Notes: generated by a model from the letters alone, not told the origin. A DNA stretch of 64,000 nt from Phosphoribacter sp037046615 (GCA_037046615.1 JBAOHD010000032.1:124001-188000); one strand, 5' to 3'. Positions 21,701 to 31,111 are shown, counted from the first letter of the stretch. Numbers and translations: made by a program.

Positions 21701-24377
21701 ACGCCTGGACCGGCACCGCCGGCACCTGTGTGGACTTCACCAACACGGCGACGCTGTCGACTCGGCGGCTCCGACGGCGCGACGGTGCAGGTATGCCGTG
21801 CGGCCGCCATCACGGCGACCAAGTCCGCGACGGGTGCCTACGCCCGCGACTGGACCTACACGGTCGACAAGACCGGCCCCACCGGCCGGCTCTATGCCGC
21901 CCCGGCCACCGGTGACGTCACCGCGACATACAGCGTCGTCGTCACGCCGACCAAGCACGACTCCGGCGCGACGGTGACCGGCTCGATCACGGTGACCAAC
22001 CCCAATGACGTCGCCCTCACGGTGACGGTGTCTGACGTGATGGCCGGTGCGACCTGCCAGCTCACCTCGGCCGACCGGACCCTGCCGGCCAACGGCACGC
22101 TGACAATCACCTACAACTGCGCGATCGACGCCGTGCCGACCGGCTCAGTGACCAACACCGCTACCGTGTCGTGGCCGGCCACGAGCTACGTCGCTGCCGG
22201 CACGCTGACGCCTTCGGCCGCAGTTGACTTCGCCGTCGTGGCCCCCGCGGTCACCAACGCGACGACCACCGTGACCGACCCCGTCGCGGGCTGGACCGGC
22301 AACGCCACCGTCGTCTCGGCCGGTGACGGATCGCCGACGACGTTGGCCTACTCGCACGTCTGGAACGTCGGCACCGCCGGCACCTGCCAGACCTTCGGCA
22401 ACACCGCGACCCTCTCGACCGGCGGTTCGGATAGCGCCTCCGTCGAGGCCTGCCGCGGCGCCGACCTCACCGTCGGCAAAGACGGGGCAGGGACTTTCAA
22501 CCGGCTCTACACGTGGGACATCGACAAGTCCCTCGCGACGAGCGTCCCGACGAAGGTCGTCGGGGGCAGCACGGTCGACTTCCCCTACACCGTGACGGTG
22601 TCCAAGACCGGCTATGTCGACTCCGGGTGGACGCTCAGCGGCGAGATCACGGTGACCAACCCCAACACCTGGCAGGACGTCACGGCCAATGTGACCGACA
22701 CCCTCGGTCTCGGCGGTGGCGCGAGCTGCCCAGTGACGGGCGGGTCATCCGTGGTCGTGCCCGCGGGGCAATCGGTGACGCTGGACTACACCTGCACGTT
22801 CACCAGCCAGCCGACATACACCGGGTCAAACACCGCAACGGTGACGTGGAACGCCGCGGCAGCCCACACCGCGACGGGCACGGCGTCGGCGACGGCGTCG
22901 GTGGCGCTGACGCTCGACGAGGAAACCGACCGGGTCATCACGGTGACTGACACCCAACACGTCCCGCCCGTCCCGTGGACGCTGGACTACCTCACCGCGG
23001 CAGACTCCACGCCGTTCACCTACACCCTGAGCCACGGTGCCAAAACGGGCAGCTGTGAGACCTTCGCCAACACCGCGACGATCGACCAGACGGGTGAGAG
23101 CGAGTCAGTCACCGCCACCCTGTGCGGCGGCGCCGACCTCACGGTGAGCAAGACGGCGACGGCGTCACTACACCAGGACCTACCTGTGGACGATCGACAA
23201 GCAGGGCACCAGCCCGGCGGCGACCCTCGCCACCAGCGTGTCCGTGCCCTACACCGTCGACGTGCGCCCCCATGGGTCTGTCGACTCGGCATGGTTGTTG
23301 ACCGGCACCATCACGGTGACCAACCCCAACGACTGGCAGTCGGTCACGGTGTCGATCGCCGACACGCTCGACCTCACCGGCCTGACGTGCACGGTCAACG
23401 GCGGCACGACGACCCTCACGCTCGCAGCCAGCGAGACCAAGACCGTGGGCTACACGTGCACCGGGCAGCCGTCGAGCTACACCGGCACCAACACCGCCAC
23501 CGTGACGTGGGACAAGGCCGCGGCCTTCACCGCGACCGGCTCGGCCTCCGGGACCGCCCCGGTCAACTACGCCATGGCCACGGAGGTCAACAAGGGCATC
23601 ACCGTCACCGACAAGGTGACCGGGTCGGCCGCGGTCAAGACGCTCGGCACGGTCGACTGGTTCACCGGCATCACGTCGGTTAACACTGCCGGCGGGGTCA
23701 CGGGCACGATCGGCGGCTGGCAGTTCCGCTACACCAACACGTATGCCGTGCCCAAGAACGGCTGCACGACCTACACCAACACTGCGACGATCACCCAGAC
23801 CGGGCAGAGCGACGCGGTGACGGTCTCGGTGTGCGGTCCGCCGTGGATCGGTGACGGCACGATTGGCTTCTGGTCCAACAAGAATGGCCAGGCCACCATC
23901 ACCGGTGGTGCCTTCACCAAGACGCTCGTCGGCACGAAGTACATCAACGTGTGCAACGTGGCGACCTGGTTGCGGCAGTTTGCACCCTTCCACGACCTGT
24001 CGGCCACGGCCACCTGCGCTCAGGTCGGCACCTATGTGCTGGGTGTCATCAAGGCGGCCAATGCCTCCGGCGCCACGATGAACGCGATGCTCAAAGCCCA
24101 GATGTTGGCAGCGGCGCTGAACTACTACTACACGACGGTCGAGCTACGACGCAGTGCCCCAGCCGGGTCGCTGTCGACGATGGTCTTCGACATCTCGCCG
24201 TGGAGTGGGGCCTTCGGTGGCGCGACCCAGATGACGCTCATGCAGATGCTGCAGTATGCGTCGTCGCAATCCAATATCGCTGGCTCGATCTGGTATGCGC
24301 AGAACAAGACCAGACAGGGAATGGCCAAGAGCGCCTTCGACGCGGTCAACATGAGCCGGATCCTCGTGATCGGCTGA
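15720..24377 (+). CDS. Giant secreted ten-repeat surface protein, multiple frameshifts
   Basis: About 2,880 residues after repair. The start is GTG 15720 or ATG 15729. A signal peptide (RRWVRLIAAVAAFAVVALLG, then AQTAAAA-like cleavage region) leads into an Ig-like domain (ADYPPGGTVVLSGTHWAPGE). A unique region and a prealbumin-like/SpaA-type domain (GTVKIIKDAVPDSAQDFSFT) follow. Then come ten units of about 220 residues, each opening DLTVTKTA-x-x-Y-x-R-x-x-W-x-I-x-K and holding a TVTNPN core. A cysteine-containing C-terminal domain (DGTIGFWSNKNGQATITGG) ends the protein, with no LPxTG or membrane helix. Frame breaks lie near 16000, 16315, 16460-16500, 19107, 19857, 20550, 21042, 21235, 21505, 21768 and 23165; almost all equal one extra base. 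Likely an extracellular adhesin or fibre; Thr-rich throughout. Confidence 0.8.
17119..23843 (+). repeat. Ten tandem ~670-base coding repeats (DUF11-like units)
   Basis: Units begin at about 17119, 17797, 18448, 19125, 19785, 20478, 21150, 21800, 22458 and 23130; spacing 650-693 bases. Each encodes a TKTA/SKSA opening, a W-x-I/V-x-K box, a D-S-x-W-x-V-T/S-G segment, a TVTNPN core, a C-T-V / Y-T-C-T cysteine pair and a closing cysteine before the next unit. Two unit types seem to alternate: a longer one containing WDAAAAHTA and a shorter one containing VPTGAV or similar. This suggests duplication of pairs. Confidence 0.85.
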
Positions 24378-24394
24378 GCTCCCCCCAGAGATGA

Positions 24395-24427
24395 GGACAG
24401 CCGGGCGTCGCATTCGCCCGGCTGTCC
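24395..24427 (+). terminator. Rho-independent-like terminator of the giant gene
   Basis: GGACAGCCGGGCG and CGCCCGGCTGTCC form a perfect 13-base stem with the loop TCGCATT, 17 bases after the TGA at 24377. There is no clear T-run, which is common in high-GC actinobacteria. Confidence 0.8.
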
Positions 24428-24531
24428 CGTGTCTGCCGTCCCCCGGCCCCCCAGGGCCTTCCTCAATGTAAAGTGAAACGAACCCCCTGTCGTGTCACAC
24501 AAGATGAGGACAACCGACCGGGTCGACCGGC

Positions 24532-25941
24532 TCAGTCGCGGTGAGCGTCGCACTGACGCTGCTGCCGCCCGAGGCCCCACGTGAGCATGAGCATGGTTGC
24601 CGTGGCCACCAGCAGCACGGTGCTGCTTCCTGCGCCAGGATCGCCGGCCATCGCGGCCCGAGCCCGCTCGGTGACGACCGACATCGCGATCAGCGCCGTC
24701 ACGCCGGGTGTGAACGAGCCAGGCCAGGAGCGCAGGGATGCCGAGGTCGGGCTGGAAGATCGGCATGGGGGCCAGTCCGCGGAATGCCCCGACCAGCGCG
24801 ACGCCCAGCAGGATCCCGGTCAGCGCCAGCGGCCACAGGGTGACCACCGGAGCAACGCCCTGACGCGAGGTATGCCGCGCCGCCCGCGATCGCGACGCAC
24901 CCGGCATACAGCGCCGTCGGGACGAGAAGGTGCGCGAGGGCTTCGTGACGCGCAGGTATGCCGAGCAATGGGGGAGTGCCCGCGTTGTCACCTTGCAGGC
25001 GCAAACCCTCGCACCAGCCGCGAAGGCCCGACTGGGTCGCGATGGCTCCCACGATGGTGGCGACCATGGGGAGACCGACCCCGCCGGCGCGGAGGCTCAG
25101 CAGGAACGAGCCGCTCACGACAGCGATGAGGCCCGCGACGAGCCGGGACGGATTGCGGTGCAGCCCAAGCCAATCGCGCCGAACGATGACGGCGATGGGG
25201 CCTGCCGATCGTAGCCGTCGATCGCGTGAGCGCGTCGTCGGTGACGCCACGGCCAGGCGAGCGGCTCGGATGTCGCCGATGAGCGCCGCACCGCCGACAG
25301 CCACCGTGCTGGCGGCTTGGCGTCGCAACCCCACCGTCGACAGGTGAGCCAGGGCGTGAGTCGGGCGCAGCCGTCCGGCACCCTGCCTCGGCGACCGGTC
25401 GCTGCCTGTCGTGTGCCTGCCCGACGAGCCACGCCCAGGCGATGGCCCACCCGGTCGCGGCACCAATCGCCGTGCCCGCCAAGGCAATCCATAACGGCGA
25501 GTGTCCGGTGAAGACGAGGCTGCCGCCGATGACAGCGCCCAGGAGCAGCCCGACAACGACGGCACCCAGCAGCGACAGGCGCCACCACGGGCGGGTCGTC
25601 GTCGCGCGGTCGATGGGGGAGTCGACGATGAGGTCGACGTAGGACAGGTCCGGCATGACCGGACCATGCACTCGGCCTGCGCGCCAGGCGCCAAGCCCGA
25701 CGAGGAGGGCGGTGACCCCCAGGGCGATCCTGGCCGGAAGGGTGCCCATGAGCGTGCCGAGTGCATCGAGGTCGACCACGCGAGTGACAGCTTGAGCGAT
25801 CGGGAAGGCGTTGATCGTCGCTATGAGCACCGCGACGTAGACGGCATACCCTGCTGAGCGCCAGGTGCTCGGCGGTCGGCCGCCGACGACGATCGATCGG
25901 GCTCGGTGCAGCCGTGCGCGGTCCTCGCGGGTGCTCACCAC
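24532..25941 (-). CDS. ABC exporter membrane subunit, frameshifted
   Basis: A polytopic protein of about 470 residues after repair. The first part from 25941 is intact: RSAGYAVYVAVLIATINAFP, later LLGAVVVGLLLGAVIGGSLV. The frame changes near 25370, 24865 and 24720, with hydrophobic segments continuing in order (SRLVAGLIAVVSGSFLLSL; LWPLALTGILLGVALVGAF; SSTVLLVATATMLMLTWGLG). It overlaps the stop of the ATPase gene upstream, which gives it its role: the permease of a two-gene export system. The substrate is unknown and the fold is not a standard ABC-2 match by eye. Confidence 0.7.
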
Positions 25942-26618
25942 GGTTCGAAGTCCAGGACATAGTCGCCGAGGGCTTCGGTCATGTCCGGGTCATGGCACGC
26001 GACGACGAGCGCGGTGCCGGATTCGGCTCTCGCCGTGAGCAATTCGGTGAGAAGGTTGCGCTTGTGGGTGTCGAGGCGCTGCTCTGGTTCGTCGAGGAGC
26101 AGGACGCGCGCGGGACGGATGAGCACGAGCGCAAGGTGAAAGAGCTGCTGCTGGCCGGAGGACAACTCGTGCGGGAATCTCGTGGCGAGGTGGGAGATTT
26201 CGAGCGCGTCCAACTGCTCCAGGACGCGGTCGGCGCAGGTCTGCGGGTCGCGACCCCATGTGGCGTCAATGAGGACGAGGTGGTCGCCCAGGGTCAGATC
26301 TCGGTATGCCGTCGGCGCACCGACCAGCGCGGCGACGGCATCGCGGGTGGCGCGGTCGCGTTCGTCCACCGGCCGGCCGTTGATGGTCACGGTGCCCTCT
26401 GACGGTGTCATCATCCCCGCGAGGATCCGCAGCAGGGTGGTCTTGCCAGAGCCGTTCGGCCCACGCAGGACGACACACTCACCCCGGCTGACCTCGATGT
26501 CGGTCGGTCGCAGCAGCCAGGCACCGTTGACCTGCTTGGTGAGGCCGTGGCCCTTGAGGACGCCGCCGACGGTGTCCGCAGGTGTGGCATCTGCGGGTGG
26601 GGAAGGGCGCAACGGCAT
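25935..26618 (-). CDS. ABC transporter ATP-binding protein
   Basis: A 227-residue ATPase of the CcmA/ABC-2 exporter type. Walker A GPNGSGKTTLLR (about residues 55-66), signature SSGQQQLFHLAL, Walker B ARVLLLDEPEQRLD and the switch His in VACHDPDMTEAL are all present, so it should be active. The start ATG lies inside a GTATGCCG word (MPLRPSP). Seven bases of overlap couple it to the permease gene that follows. Together they form an exporter next to the giant secreted protein, but a link between them is only positional. Confidence 0.9.
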   Translation of the reverse strand: MPLRPSPPADATPADTVGGVLKGHGLTKQVNGAWLLRPTDIEVSRGECVVLRGPNGSGKTTLLRILAGMMTPSEGTVTINGRPVDERDRATRDAVAALVGAPTAYRDLTLGDHLVLIDATWGRDPQTCADRVLEQLDALEISHLATRFPHELSSGQQQLFHLALVLIRPARVLLLDEPEQRLDTHKRNLLTELLTARAESGTALVVACHDPDMTEALGDYVLDFEPW

Positions 26619-26800
26619 ACGCGCATTGTCTCCCTCGCGACAATCTCGTCGAGCAGCCGGCTCAGGCCGGGCCGGTCCTCCCGGGTCCCCGAGGCGTGAT
26701 CAACGACGACCCGCTCCTCCTCGACGCCCGCTGATCGGCGCGGCGAACTGCGGTGCAGGGTCCCGGTCCATGGTGCTCACCCCCGCGCAGCCTCAGACGG

Positions 26801-27073
26801 TCATCCGGACACCCGGGACCGGTGCTCGATGTCGAGCGCGAGGATGACTATCGCGTCGTCGTAGATGTCGACGACGACGCGCCAGTCCCCCTCTCGGTAG
26901 CGCCACAAACCAGTGAGCGGCCCGGCTAGTCCATTCCCGCGTGCCCGAGGGTCGTCGGCCGGCTCGATGTCGGCTAGGTAGTCGGTGATCCGCTTGGCCA
27001 TCGTCCGGTCCTTGCGCGCCAGGGCTCGCAACTGCTTGATCGCGTCCGGGTGCAGCTCAATCGTCCAAGCCAA
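26801..27073 (-). CDS. RelE/ParE-family toxin
   Basis: A 90-residue protein: MAWTIELHPDAIKQLRALAR, then MAKRITDYLADI, GPLTGLWRYREGDWRVVVDI and the terminal VILALDIEHRSRVSG. These are the RelE fold landmarks, including the basic/aromatic WRYREGDWR segment and C-terminal HRS. RelE toxins cut mRNA at the ribosome. Its start overlaps the antitoxin's end by 17 bases, the normal antitoxin-first order. Confidence 0.88.
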   Translation of the reverse strand: MAWTIELHPDAIKQLRALARKDRTMAKRITDYLADIEPADDPRARGNGLAGPLTGLWRYREGDWRVVVDIYDDAIVILALDIEHRSRVSG

Positions 27074-27284
27074 GATCAGCCACCACCTCGGCCAGAGTCT
27101 CGGTCTTCACCGCCCCGGATCGGACTTCGCCGACTCGTTGAGCGATGTCGTACTCCCACTCGACCTGAGGCAGGCCGCGCTCGATCGCCTCGCGCAGGTA
27201 GAACGACCTGGAGCGGTGGGTCCGGGCCGCCAGCGCGTCAAGGCGCTGCTGGGTCTCCTCGGGGATACGTACGCTCGTGGGCAT
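27057..27284 (-). CDS. RelB-like ribbon-helix-helix antitoxin
   Basis: A 75-residue protein from ATG 27284: MPTSVRIPEETQQRLDALAA gives the ribbon and first helix, followed by RSRSFYLREAIERGL. The acidic C-terminal tail (ETLAEVVADLGLDD) would wrap and neutralise the RelE partner encoded next. RHH antitoxins also autoregulate their operon. The longer frame upstream is not supported. Confidence 0.85.
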   Translation of the reverse strand: MPTSVRIPEETQQRLDALAARTHRSRSFYLREAIERGLPQVEWEYDIAQRVGEVRSGAVKTETLAEVVADLGLDD

Positions 27285-27307
27285 CGGCTCCCTCGGGCGC
27301 CGGCGGC

Positions 27308-27721
27308 TCAGACCAGGAGGACCCGGACCCCGACCGCCGCGTAGGTGTCCCTCGCACGGGCATCCCTGGTTGCCAGCACGGCCCTGCCCCTCAGGGCCGC
27401 CAGGGCGACCAGCGCGTCGTAGACCGCCCCGCCTGCGATGCCCAGCCGAGCGAAGTCGTGATGTGCCTCGGCTGCCTGGGCCTCGCTGATGACGAGGCGC
27501 TCGAAGTTGTCGTCGATGAGCCGCGCGGCGTCGTGGGCATCGACCCGGGCGCTGCCGGGGAGCCTGGTCAACACCGAGTACGTCTCGACGAGGGCATGGC
27601 CACTGAGCGCGAGCGGGCGACCAGCAGCCCACGCAAGGACCCGGGCGTGCGCCTCGTGTGAGGCGGTGAGGAGGGGAACCGCGACGCTCGTATCAACGGC
27701 CACGACGCCGCGGTGCGTCAC
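27308..27721 (-). CDS. PIN-domain ribonuclease toxin (VapC type)
   Basis: A 137-residue PIN domain with the four acidic positions visible: D in VVAVDTSVAVPLL, E in ALVETYSVLTRLP, D in GGAVYDALVALAA and D in AVLATRDARARD. VapC toxins cut specific tRNA or rRNA. Its start overlaps the upstream AbrB-type antitoxin gene by four bases, giving a complete second toxin-antitoxin pair immediately beside the RelBE pair. Confidence 0.9.
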   Translation of the reverse strand: MTHRGVVAVDTSVAVPLLTASHEAHARVLAWAAGRPLALSGHALVETYSVLTRLPGSARVDAHDAARLIDDNFERLVISEAQAAEAHHDFARLGIAGGAVYDALVALAALRGRAVLATRDARARDTYAAVGVRVLLV

Positions 27722-27957
27722 CGGCGACCAGAGTCGATCAGTGCGAATGTCATCTCATCCGTGACCGGCGTGTCACCGACAGCCACCAACCGGCCGCCCG
27801 GCTCGCGCCTCAGGAGCGCGGTGCGACCGCCGGGGGTGATGTGCAGCCCTCGCCCGTAGGCCGAGATGTCGACGACCGATCCCGGAGCGAGACTGAAGGC
27901 ATCGCGGAGTGACTTGGGCAGCATCACTCTCCCGGCACTGTCGATCTTCGCTTCCAT
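27718..27957 (-). CDS. AbrB/MazE-type (SpoVT-AbrB) antitoxin
   Basis: A 79-residue protein: MEAKIDSAGRVMLPKSLRDA, then LAPGSVVDISAYGRGLHITP, the swapped-hairpin AbrB DNA-binding fold, followed by a tail that would bind the toxin (DTPVTDEMTFALIDSGRR). It is the antitoxin for the PIN-domain protein and probably represses the pair. Promoter lies in the 90-base gap before dnaX, divergent from it. Confidence 0.88.
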   Translation of the reverse strand: MEAKIDSAGRVMLPKSLRDAFSLAPGSVVDISAYGRGLHITPGGRTALLRREPGGRLVAVGDTPVTDEMTFALIDSGRR

Positions 27958-28047
27958 GGGAAGAGATTACCAGTCAGTTCCCAACCCCGGGGGGGGCAGT
28001 CGCGCACGGCATACCTCGATGTCTGACCTCGGCACTAAGTTGGGGGC

Positions 28048-30429
28048 GTGACTACCGCTCTGTACCGCCGCTACCGACCTGAGACGTTCGCCGACGTCAT
28101 CGGGCAGGAGCACGTGACTGAGCCGCTCATGCAGGCGCTGCGCACCGGCCGCATCGGGCACGCCTACCTCTTCTCGGGGCCGCGCGGCTGTGGCAAGACG
28201 ACCAGTGCCCGCATCCTTGCTCGCTGCCTCAACTGCGAGATCGGTCCGACCCCGACTCCGTGCGGCACGTGTGACTCGTGCGTCGCGCTGGCCCGCGGCG
28301 GGTCGGGGAGCGTCGATGTCATCGAGATCGACGCGGCCAGCCACGGCGGCGTCGACGATGCCCGTGACCTGCGCGAGCGCGCGTCCTACGGCCCGGCGCA
28401 GAGCCGGTTCAAGGTCTACATCATCGACGAGGCCCACATGGTGACCCCGCAGGGCTTCAATGCTCTGCTGAAGATCGTCGAAGAGCCGCCCGAGCATGTG
28501 AAATTCGTCTTCGCAACGACCGAGCCCGAAAAGGTCATCGGCACGATCCGCTCGCGCACCCACCACTACCCCTTCCGCCTCGTGCCGCCGGCGAAGCTCA
28601 CGGCATACATGGAGGGGTTGTGCGAGCAGGAGCAGGTGGCGGTCGCGCCGGGGGTGTTGGGCTTCGTGACGCGAGCGGGCGGCGGGTCGGTCCGTGACTC
28701 GCTCTCGGTGCTCGACCAGCTCATCGCCGGCTCAGGTGACGAGGGCCTGACCTACGAGGGTGCCGCGTCGCTCCTCGGCTTCACGAGTGTCGAGTTGCTC
28801 GACGCGACGATCGACGCCATCGCCGCGCGCGACGCCGCCTCGGTGTTCACTCAGGTCGACAAAGTCATCGAATCCGGCCACGATCCGCGCCGGTTCGCGA
28901 TGGATCTCCTGGAGCGGCTGCGCGACCTCATCATCATCGCGGCGGTGCCCGACGGCGCCGCCCAAGTGCTGCGCGGGGTCCCCGAAGATCAGCTCGACCG
29001 GATGCGCGGTCAGCAGTCGCGCTTTGGGCCGGGCGAGCTGTCGCGCGCGGCCGACATCGTCAACGCCGGGATCACCGAGATGACCGGGGCGACCTCGCCC
29101 CGGATGCAGCTCGAGTTGATTTGCGCGCGCGTGCTCCTCCCAGCCGCGTCCGGTGCTTCGGGGTATGCCGCCCGCCTCGACCGCCTCGAGCGGCGCCTCG
29201 ACCTCGGCGGAGTCCAGAGCGACGCTGCCACTGCCCTGACCGATGTCATTGCCCCGCCGCCGGTGCGGCCCGCGCGCCGTGACCCGGCCCCGCCCGAGCC
29301 GACCCAGACCGGGCCGACCCAGACCGAGCCGACCCAGACCGCGCCGACCCCAGCTGAGCCGGCCCCGGCTGCACCAACCCAGGTGGTGGCGACGCAGGGT
29401 GCGGGGACGCAGGTTGGGGGGACACAGGTTGGGGGGACGCAGTCTCCGCCGGTGCACTCAGGGGGCGACGTCGCACCGGCTCTCGGGCGAGCCGACGGTG
29501 AGCGGCCCGACACAGATCGCCCCGCTGCTGGGTCGCGTCCGGGTGCAGCGCCGGCCGCGTCGCCAGCGGCGACCCGCCCCACCGTTGCCGCCGGCGCGAC
29601 CGGCGCGAGCGGCTCGGGAAGCGCCACCAGCGCGAGTGGCTCGGGAAGCGCCACCAGCGCGACCAGCGCGACCAGCGCGGGGGCGCTTGATGTCTCTGCC
29701 ATCCGCCGGGTCTGGCCGGAGGTGCTCGGCCGGGTCTTCACGATGCGGCGCGTGACGTGGACCTTCGTTTCACAGCATGCCCAGGTCCTCGACTATGACG
29801 GGCAACGCCTGCTCCTTGGCATCGCGACGACCGGACTGACCCAGACCTTCCGCGCTGGCAACCACGCCGAGGTCGTGCGGCAAGCCCTCATCGACGAGAT
29901 CGGTATCGACGCCCGGGTCGAGGGCGTTGCCGCTGCCGACCACGCTCCGAGCCCCTCTGCGCCAGTCCCGGATGATCTCCCGAGGCGCCCGGGAGCCCCG
30001 GAGCCAGCCTCGGAGCCAGTTCCAGTGCCAGCCCAAGCTTCAGGTCCAGCCCAAGCGCCAGTGCCACCCCCAGCTCCGTCGGCGCCCCCTGTCGAGCCGG
30101 GAATTCAGGCGGCCCATCCGGTTCAACAGGCTCAGCGGGCGGAGCGGCCTGCCGCAGCGACACACCTGCCACCCGACCAGGCGCATTCCCACGCCGAATC
30201 CGTGCGGCACGAGTTGGCGCGCGCCAAGGAGGCGACGCGGCGATCGCTGGAGGCCAAGCACAGCAGCACCGCCCGGCAGGCAGCCCCCCGCCCTCCCGAG
30301 GACGAGGTGAGCCTCGACGACGAAGACCTCGATGCCAGTTCCGACATGGGCCAAGCCGTCATCGAACGGCTCCTCGGTGGTCAAGTCCTCGAAGAATCGA
30401 CGAGTGAGCGCCTTCTACCGCGTCGGTGA
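28048..30429 (+). CDS. dnaX: DNA polymerase III gamma/tau subunit
   Basis: Clamp-loader ATPase and polymerase organiser. From GTG 28048: MTTALYRRYRPETFADVIGQ, Walker A GPRGCGKTTSARI, four zinc cysteines (CLNCEIG ... CGTCDSC), Walker B YIIDEAHMVTPQGF, and the arginine finger region GTIRSRTHHYPFR. Residues about 395-550 are a Pro/Thr/Ala/Ser linker built of short repeats; a tau-like domain (about 550-640) and another Pro-rich linker follow. 793 residues, intact. The usual next genes are ybaB and recR, but here an acyltransferase overlaps the end. Confidence 0.97.
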   Translation: MTTALYRRYRPETFADVIGQEHVTEPLMQALRTGRIGHAYLFSGPRGCGKTTSARILARCLNCEIGPTPTPCGTCDSCVALARGGSGSVDVIEIDAASHGGVDDARDLRERASYGPAQSRFKVYIIDEAHMVTPQGFNALLKIVEEPPEHVKFVFATTEPEKVIGTIRSRTHHYPFRLVPPAKLTAYMEGLCEQEQVAVAPGVLGFVTRAGGGSVRDSLSVLDQLIAGSGDEGLTYEGAASLLGFTSVELLDATIDAIAARDAASVFTQVDKVIESGHDPRRFAMDLLERLRDLIIIAAVPDGAAQVLRGVPEDQLDRMRGQQSRFGPGELSRAADIVNAGITEMTGATSPRMQLELICARVLLPAASGASGYAARLDRLERRLDLGGVQSDAATALTDVIAPPPVRPARRDPAPPEPTQTGPTQTEPTQTAPTPAEPAPAAPTQVVATQGAGTQVGGTQVGGTQSPPVHSGGDVAPALGRADGERPDTDRPAAGSRPGAAPAASPAATRPTVAAGATGASGSGSATSASGSGSATSATSATSAGALDVSAIRRVWPEVLGRVFTMRRVTWTFVSQHAQVLDYDGQRLLLGIATTGLTQTFRAGNHAEVVRQALIDEIGIDARVEGVAAADHAPSPSAPVPDDLPRRPGAPEPASEPVPVPAQASGPAQAPVPPPAPSAPPVEPGIQAAHPVQQAQRAERPAAATHLPPDQAHSHAESVRHELARAKEATRRSLEAKHSSTARQAAPRPPEDEVSLDDEDLDASSDMGQAVIERLLGGQVLEESTSERLLPRR
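29290..29690 (+). repeat. Short tandem repeats encoding the DnaX linker
   Basis: Three repeat sets follow each other: 15-base units for PTQTE/PTQTA (about 29299-29350), 15-base units for GTQVG (about 29400-29445), and 27/9-base units for SGSATSA (about 29610-29690). All stay in frame, so they lengthen a flexible linker without breaking dnaX. Confidence 0.75.
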
Positions 30430-31084
30430 GGCGGTCCTCAAGCCACTCACCCACGCCATCTATCGACCACGGATCTCCGGTCGTGACAACGTCCCTCTCA
30501 CCGGCGGCGTGATCCTCGCGAGCAACCACCTGTCGTTCATCGACTCCTTCGCCATCCCGCTCGCGGCACCCCGTCAGGTCAGTTTCCTGGCCAAGGCCGA
30601 CTACTTCACGGGGTCGGGTCCGGTGGCGTCGATGCGCAAGGCCTTCTTCGAGAGTGTTGGAGCAATCCCGGTCGACCGGGAGTCCTCCCGAGCGGCCCAA
30701 GAGTCGCTCGACCTTGCCCTCGAAGTCCTGCGCGCGGGACGCGCGTTCGGCATCTACCCCGAGGGCACCCGCTCCCGTGACGGCCTGCTCTACCGCGGCC
30801 GCACCGGCGTCGCGTGGCTCTCCCTCACTGCCGGCGTCCCGGTCGTGCCGGTGGGCCTGCGGGGCACCGAGGACATCCAGCCCGTCGGCGCCCACTGGCC
30901 CCGCCTGGCCAAAGTCTCGGTCGCCTTCGGACCGCCCATCCATCCCGAGGCGTATGCCGGGATGCCGCAAGGCCGCGCCCGCCGTCAGCTGACCGACGAC
31001 GTCATGGACGCCATCGCCCAGTTGTCCGGCCAAGCACGCGCCGACAGCTACAACTCGCCGCCCGGCACCACTGCGGACTCCTGA
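30404..31084 (+). CDS. 1-acyl-sn-glycerol-3-phosphate acyltransferase-like protein
   Basis: A 226-residue PlsC-family enzyme that would acylate lysophosphatidate in membrane lipid synthesis. Motif I NHLSFIDSF (the catalytic H-x4-D), a VGAIPVDRE segment, motif III YPEGTRSRDG and motif IV GVPVVPVGLRG are in order. GTG 30404 is chosen because it gives the usual N-terminus (SAFYRVGEAVLKPLTHAIYR); it overlaps the dnaX end by 26 bases. This gene and the next occupy the place where ybaB is normally found. Confidence 0.9.
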   Translation: MSAFYRVGEAVLKPLTHAIYRPRISGRDNVPLTGGVILASNHLSFIDSFAIPLAAPRQVSFLAKADYFTGSGPVASMRKAFFESVGAIPVDRESSRAAQESLDLALEVLRAGRAFGIYPEGTRSRDGLLYRGRTGVAWLSLTAGVPVVPVGLRGTEDIQPVGAHWPRLAKVSVAFGPPIHPEAYAGMPQGRARRQLTDDVMDAIAQLSGQARADSYNSPPGTTADS

Positions 31085-31111
31085 CCGACTCCGGCCCAGA
31101 GAGGCACCTCG

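Noticed and set aside
17119..23843. CRISPR-like periodic repeats
   Set aside because: Period of about 670 bases, imperfect and coding; these are protein domain repeats.
15720..24377. Programmed +1 frameshifting in the giant gene
   Set aside because: Eleven breaks with no shared slippery site, and the same kind of break in upp, ponA2 and other conserved genes; error is simpler.
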